Position numbers and translations under genes: made by a program
Shown: piece by piece, positions 1 through 5,846 of the stretch
How positions within the stretch are numbered: position 1 is the first letter of the stretch
Layout of the letters: every line of letters begins with the position of its first letter
DNA from: JAZNGX01 sp045576675
GTDB taxonomy: Bacteria > Bacillota > Clostridia > Monoglobales > Firm-18
DNA length: 11,820 nucleotides
Direction of reading: 5' to 3'
Assembly (NCBI GenBank): GCA_045576675.1
Contig: JAZNGX010000042.1
Location: 1 to 11,820 of the forward strand
The notes under the pieces: generated by a model
What the model was told of the DNA's origin: nothing
The model's input: only the letters and a program-made list of their open reading frames with translations
Databases searched by the model: none

Positions 1-12
1 GGCCAAGCGGTC

Positions 13-30
13 TTAGGAAGACAATGTCAT
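13..30 (-). other. Five-codon mini-ORF (MTLSS) with a strong ribosome binding site
   Basis: Reading leftwards after the 60-residue ORF, an AAGGAG motif (38-43) sits 7 bases before an ATG at 28-30. This frame reads only MTLSS and stops at TAA (13-15). The stop falls inside a perfect 5-bp inverted repeat with a 3-base loop (10-22). It may be a leader peptide, the start of a gene broken by a frameshift or assembly error, or chance. The window ends 12 bases further on, so this cannot be settled here. Confidence 0.2.
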
Positions 31-33
31 AAA

Positions 34-216
34 TCAACTCCTTGGCTCACAGAACGACATGGCTACGATCCGACTTATCTTATAATATGGCTTGTATTTT
101 GAGGTGCATCTAACTTCAACGTCAACACCTTGATTTCTCGGTGCAATACGGGAAATTATAATGTTGTAATCTTTAAGGTTTGTGTTTACTGTTGGGTTTT
201 TGTCAATTGGTATCAT
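34..216 (-). CDS. Small hypothetical protein (60 aa) downstream of the AraC regulator
   Basis: I do not recognise this protein and assign no function. It is 60 residues, basic (10 Lys/Arg against 5 Asp/Glu), with no signal peptide or membrane segment. A central stretch of alternating hydrophobic residues (IIISRIAP, GVDVEVRC) would fit a few beta strands, and there are two cysteines. The main support for a real gene is translational: an AAAGGAGG ribosome binding site lies 6 bases before the ATG and overlaps the TAA stop of the upstream regulator gene, a typical arrangement for coupled genes in one transcript. It could be a small partner of the regulator or an unrelated hitch-hiker. A chance ORF is possible given the length, but the strong, well-placed site makes this less likely. 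Confidence 0.5.
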   Translation of the reverse strand: MIPIDKNPTVNTNLKDYNIIISRIAPRNQGVDVEVRCTSKYKPYYKISRIVAMSFCEPRS

Positions 217-222
217 TTTTGT

Positions 223-230
223 CCTCCTTT
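223..230 (-). promoter_or_regulatory. Ribosome binding site of the 60-aa ORF, overlapping the regulator stop
   Basis: On the minus strand AAAGGAGG runs from 230 to 223 and shares bases 229-230 with the TAA stop codon (229-231) of the AraC-type gene. A 6-base spacer leads to ATG at 214-216. The overlap suggests that ribosomes finishing the regulator re-initiate on the small ORF. Confidence 0.6.
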
Positions 231-2469
231 AATTGTTGCCATGGTTTTTTCTGAATGTTTTTGGTGATACGTTTTCATTCTTTTTAAACATTTTTGTAAA
301 GCTTGCGTTGTTTGCGTATCCTATTGCTTCTGATATTTCGGTTATGGACAGCTTTGTTGTTATAAGCAGACGCTTAGCTTCTTCAACTCTGGTTCGTGTT
401 ATGTAATGACTCAAGTTTTCTGTTTCGTGTGTTTTAAACAGATTTGAAAGATATTGAGGCGTAATTCCTATGTAATCAGCTATCATAACAAGACTTAAAT
501 TCGGGTTATTGTAATTCTTTTCAATAAATGTCTTTATATTTTGTATTGTAATCTGTGCGTTTTTATTTATGTTAGACATATTAGCAAACTCTTCACAAAG
601 TGTTTTGATTATACCTGTCATTTTTGCAATAGAATCTTCAGCATTGAACTGCGGGTACTCTATATCCGGAGCGTTGTAATTCTTATCTGTTTCATTAAGG
701 TAATGAATCAATTTGCAGAATGTGCCATAAAAGGTGTAATGGATTTTTTGTTTTGTGTCTGATGTTAAAGTTCCATTTTTACTGTTTGAAGCTGTGATTT
801 GTTCAAAGACCTCTATTGCATTTTCGTAATCTCCAAGTCTTACGTAGTTAATTAACTGTGTCTCAAGATTTGCCGAGTAGTAAATAATTGCATTTGGATT
901 TGAATTCTTTATGTAATTTGAATATAGTATAACACCGTTTGTCTGTTCTGGAATTCTGTTTGTTATTGGTATTGTTGATTCATAATGGCTGTTCTTGATT
1001 TCATCAATGCCGATATGTGTATTACCTATGCAAACTGTAACCTCAGTGTCATATATTTCTTTTATAAGGTCGTGCAAAAGAGATGCAGTCTGTACCGGAA
1101 CAGTATTGCTGAGTTCTTCGTCATTTGTACAAAAGATAATAACCATTGATGTTATGCTGCTTTCAACAGTGTAATAACGCACAGGCTCCATAACAATATC
1201 CTTTAATATGTTCGTTATTGCAAAATGTGTTAGTGAATAATGCTCGTCTGTATTACTGTCCATAACTGAATTTTCATCAAAAATCAAATTTGCAACAGTG
1301 AAATATCTGTAGTTTTGCAGTCCTAAAGACGATATATATTTGTTTGGTATTAACTCTTTATTGCGCAAAAAATTAAGCAGTGCATAATTGTCATTTATTC
1401 TCTTTTGCTTTTCCGTTATTATGTGAAGCTGTTTTTCGCTGCTTAAAATTTCATCTAGCTGAATTTTTGCAGTGTGAAGCTCTCTGACTGTAATATCTTT
1501 AGCATTTCGCTTGTTATATAATGAAAGCATAAGGTTTATAATCGGTTTGTAATTGTTTTTGAATAATACAATTATTAGAACCGATATGAACACAATGTAT
1601 GCCACGTAAAACACAACTATATCAAGCATAACGCTTTGTTTTTTGATGGTAGAGGCATAAGTGATATCCGAAAGCTGTTGTGATGATACATAGAAAATAT
1701 ATTCGTTGCCGGTTTGCTTGAATTTTACGTCTGCAGAGCCTGAAAGATATATATCATCCTTAACATTGTTTTTAGAAAGCAAAACCTCACTTTTATCTTT
1801 TACTATCATAGTGTTATAACCATCTGTTATTCCGGTGCTTAAAACATTAAGTATACGCTCATAGTCAAGCAACACAACAAACTGCGCAGAAAGAATGGTA
1901 GAATATGAATTTTTTGTTATTGTACTTATGTAGCTTATGCAGTTTGTGCTTTTACCAAAATCTGAAATTGCTATCGGTACAGATAACTGTTTTAAATAAA
2001 ACTTATTCAAAAAAACATCGCACCATTCACTATAGCTCATATCGCTGTCTGCAAAATAATTGCCGTAATAATTATTTGATGATTCTATACTGTTGTTTGA
2101 AATAATGGTGTCACTTTCTTTAAAATAGATAAATGCGTTTGAAACAAGATTGTTATCATTGACAAAATCGGAAAGCTGCTTGAAAACTGCAAGTGAATTT
2201 TGTGTAGATATAACGTTACTGTCAAGTGCTGTCTTGAATTCAGGTGATTCAGTAATTTTATTGTTTACAACGTTAGCGGCATTAATCACAGAGTCGATTG
2301 TAGAACGAGCCAGATTTAACTGCGAAGAGTTAAGCTCATTTGCAGTTGCATTAGTTTCTTTTTCAAATGAAAAAAGAATAATGCTGCATATAAATAAAGG
2401 TAATAAAAATATTAAAATGCATATTGATAAAAACTGTTTGTAAAATGAGTGATTGTGAAAATTGAACAT
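229..2469 (-). CDS. Membrane-anchored AraC-family transcriptional regulator with extracellular sensor
   Basis: A one-component regulator of 746 residues, probably sensing an extracellular ligand (likely a sugar) and controlling the divergent transport operon. A short cytoplasmic N-terminus leads to membrane segment 1 (about residues 13-33), an extracytoplasmic sensor of roughly 245 residues, membrane segment 2 (about 279-303), and a cytoplasmic linker and middle region. The C-terminal double helix-turn-helix (about 645-740) has LSLVMIADYIGITPQYLSNLF as the first helix pair and LSITEISEAIGYANNASFTKMF as the second, ending in the family signature SPKTFRK. This layout resembles YesN-type and other large Clostridia/Paenibacillus AraC regulators in which the sensor, elsewhere a separate histidine kinase such as YesM, is fused to the DNA-binding part. 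An ATG 15 bases upstream (2484) is in frame, but only the ATG at 2469 has a good ribosome binding site, so I chose it. The family is clear, while the ligand is unknown. Confidence 0.93.
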   Translation of the reverse strand: MFNFHNHSFYKQFLSICILIFLLPLFICSIILFSFEKETNATANELNSSQLNLARSTIDSVINAANVVNNKITESPEFKTALDSNVISTQNSLAVFKQLSDFVNDNNLVSNAFIYFKESDTIISNNSIESSNNYYGNYFADSDMSYSEWCDVFLNKFYLKQLSVPIAISDFGKSTNCISYISTITKNSYSTILSAQFVVLLDYERILNVLSTGITDGYNTMIVKDKSEVLLSKNNVKDDIYLSGSADVKFKQTGNEYIFYVSSQQLSDITYASTIKKQSVMLDIVVFYVAYIVFISVLIIVLFKNNYKPIINLMLSLYNKRNAKDITVRELHTAKIQLDEILSSEKQLHIITEKQKRINDNYALLNFLRNKELIPNKYISSLGLQNYRYFTVANLIFDENSVMDSNTDEHYSLTHFAITNILKDIVMEPVRYYTVESSITSMVIIFCTNDEELSNTVPVQTASLLHDLIKEIYDTEVTVCIGNTHIGIDEIKNSHYESTIPITNRIPEQTNGVILYSNYIKNSNPNAIIYYSANLETQLINYVRLGDYENAIEVFEQITASNSKNGTLTSDTKQKIHYTFYGTFCKLIHYLNETDKNYNAPDIEYPQFNAEDSIAKMTGIIKTLCEEFANMSNINKNAQITIQNIKTFIEKNYNNPNLSLVMIADYIGITPQYLSNLFKTHETENLSHYITRTRVEEAKRLLITTKLSITEISEAIGYANNASFTKMFKKNENVSPKTFRKNHGNN

Positions 2470-2476
2470 GTAAATA

Positions 2477-2482
2477 CTCCCC
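2477..2482 (-). promoter_or_regulatory. Ribosome binding site that decides the regulator start
   Basis: GGGGAG on the minus strand ends 7 bases before the ATG at 2467-2469. The upstream in-frame ATG (2482-2484) has only AT-rich sequence before it, and its own codons overlap this site. The annotated protein should therefore begin MFNFHNH rather than MGSIYM. Confidence 0.65.
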
Positions 2483-2505
2483 ATTGGTGATATTTCGATA
2501 GGTTA

Positions 2506-2534
2506 ATAATAACATTAAAAAATCCTTTTTGCAA
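2506..2534 (-). promoter_or_regulatory. Candidate sigma-A promoter of the AraC-type regulator
   Basis: On the minus strand there is a -35 box TTGCAA (2534-2529), a 17-base spacer and a -10 box TATTAT (2511-2506). The bases TGT just before the -10 box make an extended -10 (TGn). Transcription should start near 2499, giving a leader of about 30 bases before the ATG at 2469. Box matches (4/6 and 5/6), spacing and position all fit. Confidence 0.6.
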
Positions 2535-2552
2535 GACATTTGTTGTTGTTCT

Positions 2553-2618
2553 TTAAAATGGATAAGTTTCTTAATTTTGGACGATTGACTTATGTTTTTT
2601 AGTCTGTTACGATGGATA
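2553..2618. promoter_or_regulatory. Candidate AraC-type operator: TGGA repeats between and over the divergent promoters
   Basis: Three direct TGGA motifs occur: TGGATA at 2559-2564, TGGACG at 2578-2583 and TGGATA at 2613-2618. The first two are 19 bases apart, about two helical turns, in similar AT-rich contexts. The second ends just before the -35 box of the transport operon, where AraC-family activators commonly bind. The match between the copies is short, so this is only a plausible operator. Confidence 0.25.
2585..2613 (+). promoter_or_regulatory. Sigma-A promoter of the transport/surface-protein operon
   Basis: A -35 box TTGACT (2585-2590), a 17-base spacer and a -10 box TACGAT (2608-2613), preceded by TGT, which makes an extended -10. 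Transcription should start near 2620, leaving a leader of about 25 bases with an AAGGAG ribosome binding site (2631-2636) 8 bases before the first ATG. This leader is too short for a riboswitch. It is the only convincing promoter seen for the plus-strand genes. Confidence 0.65.
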
Positions 2619-2644
2619 CATAAGATAAAAAAGGAGAGATAGTT

Positions 2645-4036
2645 ATGAAAAAAACAACCTTAAAAAGAATTGTTTCTTTAGCAGCTGTTTGTACTTTGGC
2701 AGTAACTGCCATTTCCGGCTGCGGTCAAAAGAATAATTCTGCAACAGATGGACAGGTGGAGGTAACAATTGGTTACTGGCCCACAGAAGCACAAACAGAA
2801 CAGTTAGCAATTTATGATAACTATGTTAAGAGAATGAATGAAAAATATCCTAATATAAAAATTATACCAAGCGAGTATGGCTACAGTGTTGATACGTTTA
2901 TGCCACTTGCTGCAAGCGGACAGCTTCCAAACCTTGTTAACCTTCCGCTTACTGAACCACAGAATATGATTGAGGCAGGTTATGCAAAGGATGTAACCGA
3001 AGCTCTTGAAGAGTATGGTTACATTGATGGTATCAATCCGGATATTTTAAAAACTGTTGAAAAGGACGGCAGATATTACGCAATTCCATTTAGTGCGTAT
3101 TGTATGGAAATGCTTTTGAATGTTGAATTGTTCAAGCAGGCAGGTCTTGTTGATGAAAACGGGGTCCCGATTGCTCCAAAAACATATGATGAGCTTATTG
3201 AAACTGCTAAAACTATCAAAGAAAAAACAGGCAAGGCAGGATTCTTTTTCCCGACACTTGACTCAGGCGGTGGTTTCCACTTTATGAACCTTGCATGGAG
3301 TTTCGGTGTTGACTTTATGGAAAAGATTGACGGAAAATGGACTGCAACATTTAATTCACCTGAAGGTGTTGCAGCAATGGAATACTTAAGAGATTTAAAA
3401 TGGAAGTATGATGTACTGCCTGAAAACTTGCTTGTGAAAATGTCAGACTATCAGAAGTACGTTGCAACAAACGAAGCAGCTATAGGCTTCTTTACTTATG
3501 ACCAGATAGAAAGACCTACACTTAACTATAACGCTGATAAGGATAATCTTGCAATGGCATCACTACCTGCAGGCCCTGCCGGAAGATATGCTCAAATGGG
3601 CGGCGGTGTTTATATGATTTCGCAGGAAACTGACGAGGCTCAGCTTGATGCTATTATGAAATGGTTGGATATTAAAGGCGAAGGCCCATCACTTAACGAA
3701 ACAAGCATCCAGAGCCTTGAGGATAAGCTAAATGCTTATAACGAAACAAATGTTGTTGTTGCCAGACCTTCATTTAAAACATGGTTAAATCCTGACAGAG
3801 TTGCAAAAGAAGCTGAAATATATGATAAATACAGAAATGTAAATCCGTTATTCTTCCCTGAGGCTGAGGCTGATGTACAGCTTCATGTCGAAGAGCCTGT
3901 TGGTGCTCAGCAGCTGTACCGTCTGCTTTCACAGACAATACAGACTGTTCTTATGGAAGAAAACGTTGATGTAAAGGCAGTTCTTGATCAAGCAGCTGCA
4001 ACATTCCAGAAGGATATATTAGATGAATACAATTAA
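2645..4036 (+). CDS. ABC transporter extracellular solute-binding lipoprotein (CUT1 sugar family)
   Basis: Surface-anchored substrate-binding protein of a carbohydrate ABC importer; it should capture an oligosaccharide outside the membrane and deliver it to the two permeases that follow. The N-terminus is a lipoprotein signal: basic MKKTTLKR, a hydrophobic core and lipobox ISGC, with Cys26 the predicted lipidated residue, then an Asn/Ser-rich tether. The mature part (about 46-463) has the pattern of the COG1653/SBP_bac_1 family: an early beta strand (VTIGYWP), a segment equivalent to PNLVNLP, the GRYYAIPFSAY region and the late GGGVYMISQET stretch. Length (463) is normal for the family. The first gene of the operon, it has an AAGGAG site 8 bases before ATG, and its TAA overlaps an in-frame ATG of the next gene. 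The ligand cannot be told from sequence; the transport role is secure. Confidence 0.95.
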   Translation: MKKTTLKRIVSLAAVCTLAVTAISGCGQKNNSATDGQVEVTIGYWPTEAQTEQLAIYDNYVKRMNEKYPNIKIIPSEYGYSVDTFMPLAASGQLPNLVNLPLTEPQNMIEAGYAKDVTEALEEYGYIDGINPDILKTVEKDGRYYAIPFSAYCMEMLLNVELFKQAGLVDENGVPIAPKTYDELIETAKTIKEKTGKAGFFFPTLDSGGGFHFMNLAWSFGVDFMEKIDGKWTATFNSPEGVAAMEYLRDLKWKYDVLPENLLVKMSDYQKYVATNEAAIGFFTYDQIERPTLNYNADKDNLAMASLPAGPAGRYAQMGGGVYMISQETDEAQLDAIMKWLDIKGEGPSLNETSIQSLEDKLNAYNETNVVVARPSFKTWLNPDRVAKEAEIYDKYRNVNPLFFPEAEADVQLHVEEPVGAQQLYRLLSQTIQTVLMEENVDVKAVLDQAAATFQKDILDEYN

Positions 4037-4038
4037 TG

Positions 4039-4044
4039 AAAGGG
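4039..4044 (+). promoter_or_regulatory. Ribosome binding site favouring the later start of permease 1
   Basis: AAAGGG lies 9 bases before the ATG at 4054, whereas the ATG at 4036, which overlaps the stop of the binding-protein gene, has no ribosome binding site at normal distance. The earlier ATG could still be used by re-initiation, adding six residues (MKGQNT). Confidence 0.5.
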
Positions 4045-4053
4045 CAAAATACA

Positions 4054-4965
4054 ATGAAAACTGAAATAAGCAAAGTGTCAACATTAAGACACAGAGCAGC
4101 AGTAAGAATAAAAAAAGATATAGTTGCCTGGGCGCTTATTTTACCTTCGGTAATATTATTCACAGTGTTCTTTTGGCAGCCGATAGTTTCAAGCATATAC
4201 CTGTCGTTTTTTAAAACGGCAGGTTTTGAAGCAGTAAACTTTGTAGGCTTTAATAATTACATAAAGGTTTTTAATAACTCAAGCTTTATTACAGCACTTA
4301 AAAACTCCTGCAAGTATGTGTTCTGGTCGATTTTGTTCGGAGTACCTATGCCTATTATAGCATCAATTCTTTTAAATGAAATCCGCAGAGGAAAATCACT
4401 ATTCAGAATGGGTGTCTATTTCCCGTGTATGGTACCGGGAATTGCGACAGCTTTTATGTGGGCAACAATGATGGATCCAAGCTCAACAGGCTTGTTTAAC
4501 ATTATTCTTGGAAAGATTGGCATTGAGCCTTATGAGTGGTTGCAGGATTCAGGCAAAACAATTCCGCTTATTGTTATGACAATGACGTGGAGAGGCTTTG
4601 GCTCAACCGCAATATTGTACCTTGCTAATCTGCAGTCAGTTAACAATGAGCTTTATGAGGCGGCATCTCTTGACGGCGCGGGTGTAATGAGAAAGCTATT
4701 CCACGTAACTTTGCCTCATATGAGAGGTTTAATAAAAATATTGGTTGTTATGCAGCTGATAAACGTGTTCAAGGTGTTCCAGGAGCCGTTGGCTATGACA
4801 TCAGGTGGTCCGGGCGAAGCATCTGTTTCTCTTGCACTTATATCGTATCAATATGCGTTTAACTACTTCCAGGTTGACCGAAGCGTTGCTATGAGTGTTA
4901 TTATATGCATACTTCTTTCGATATTTACGGCAATTTACTTTAGGATAACAAAGGAGGAAGACTAA
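4054..4965 (+). CDS. CUT1 sugar ABC transporter permease, LplB/UgpA type
   Basis: First membrane subunit of the importer. The 303-residue protein has a basic N-terminus, then about six membrane segments: one near residues 25-47 (WALILPSVILFTVFFW), a cluster around 87-107, 120-140, 170-192, 228-245 and a last one at about 277-297. The coupling motif of the binding-protein-dependent permease family is plain at about 202-221, EAASLDGAGVMRKLFHVTLP; this cytoplasmic loop contacts the ATPase. Length and motif match the UgpA/LplB/MalF side of the family. The gene abuts the binding-protein gene, where the in-frame ATG at 4036 overlaps its TAA; I prefer ATG 4054 because of its ribosome binding site. 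Its own stop overlaps the next start (TAATG). Family assignment is firm; substrate is not known. Confidence 0.95.
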   Translation: MKTEISKVSTLRHRAAVRIKKDIVAWALILPSVILFTVFFWQPIVSSIYLSFFKTAGFEAVNFVGFNNYIKVFNNSSFITALKNSCKYVFWSILFGVPMPIIASILLNEIRRGKSLFRMGVYFPCMVPGIATAFMWATMMDPSSTGLFNIILGKIGIEPYEWLQDSGKTIPLIVMTMTWRGFGSTAILYLANLQSVNNELYEAASLDGAGVMRKLFHVTLPHMRGLIKILVVMQLINVFKVFQEPLAMTSGGPGEASVSLALISYQYAFNYFQVDRSVAMSVIICILLSIFTAIYFRITKEED

Positions 4966-5846
4966 TGGCAAAAAAATATGAAGGCTCAGCCATAAGTGAT
5001 ATTGATATAAAGCGAACGGGCGGAAAGATTGCATATGTTGTCTTCTTCGCGTTAATAACACTGAGTGTTTTGGTATGTGTTTTGCCGCCGCTTTGGGTAC
5101 TTCTTTCAAGCGTTAAATCGACAGAAGAATTTTACGCTGTTCCTCCTACGATTATTCCACATACTTATGAGTGGGGGAAATTACTTGATGCATGGAGTCA
5201 GCTTAATTTCGCAAAGTATTATCTTAATACATTTACAGTTATTGCAGGTACAATCGCTGTATCTGTTACTGTTAACGGTATGGCAGGGTATGTTTTGTCA
5301 AAGCTTAAGCCGATGGGTTCAAAGCTTATATTTACTATGATACTTTGTGTATATATGCTTCCATCATCGGCAACAATGGTGCCTGTATACAAAAATATCA
5401 TTAATTTCCCTGTACTTAACATAAACCTTCTAAACACTTATGTGCCTATGTGGCTGATGGCTGGTGCAAATGCGTTTATGGTGATGGTTTATAAAAGCTT
5501 TTTTGACGGAATTCCTGCTTCATATATTGAAGCTGCCAGACTTGACGGAGCAAATGATATACAGATTTTCTCAAAGGTTATGTTGCCGCTTAGTAAGCCT
5601 GTTATCTTTACTTCTATGATTTTGACATTTAACACATCGTGGGGTGACTTTTTCTGGCCGTTCCTGGTATTAAAGGATAAAAATGTACAGACAGTTATTG
5701 TAAGGATTTACTCGTTAAGACCAACAATCGGACTTGATTTGCTTATAACTGTTCTTGCAATATGTATAATACCACCCATAATTTTGTTTATGTTTTTCCA
5801 GAAGCATATTATGGCGGGATTCTCAATAGGAGGTATTAAAGGATGA
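4965..5846 (+). CDS. CUT1 sugar ABC transporter permease, YtcP/UgpE type
   Basis: Second membrane subunit, expected to pair with the preceding permease. It has 293 residues with about six membrane segments: 23-48, a pair around 88-110 and 120-140, 160-178, 208-225 and 258-278. The EAA loop at about 189-208 reads EAARLDGANDIQIFSKVMLP. The C-terminus FQKHIMAGFSIGGIKG has the typical closing pattern of this permease side (UgpE/AraQ/YtcP). An AGGAGG site (4952-4957) lies 7 bases before the ATG, which overlaps the previous stop as TAATG. The stop overlaps the start of the SLH-protein gene by four bases (ATGA), so the transporter is translationally linked to a surface protein. No ATPase gene follows, which is common for CUT1 operons in Firmicutes that rely on a shared MsmX-like ATPase. 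Confidence 0.95.
   Translation: MAKKYEGSAISDIDIKRTGGKIAYVVFFALITLSVLVCVLPPLWVLLSSVKSTEEFYAVPPTIIPHTYEWGKLLDAWSQLNFAKYYLNTFTVIAGTIAVSVTVNGMAGYVLSKLKPMGSKLIFTMILCVYMLPSSATMVPVYKNIINFPVLNINLLNTYVPMWLMAGANAFMVMVYKSFFDGIPASYIEAARLDGANDIQIFSKVMLPLSKPVIFTSMILTFNTSWGDFFWPFLVLKDKNVQTVIVRIYSLRPTIGLDLLITVLAICIIPPIILFMFFQKHIMAGFSIGGIKG

Noticed and set aside
10..22. Inverted repeat with a 5-bp stem as a terminator of the minus-strand transcript
   Set aside because: The stem is short and no T-run follows on either strand.
1..40. Sequence resembling a tRNA D-arm (GGCCAAGCGGTCTTAGG)
   Set aside because: No anticodon stem, T-arm or acceptor pairing follows, and the region continues into the small minus-strand ORF.
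541..2443. Plus-strand ORFs antisense to the regulator gene (541-762, 1905-2105, 2150-2443)
   Set aside because: They overlap a clear AraC-family gene, have no recognisable protein features and look like shadows of its codon use.
2470..2644. A catabolite-repression (cre) site in the divergent control region
   Set aside because: I found no stretch matching the WTGNAANCGNWNNCW pattern well enough to report.
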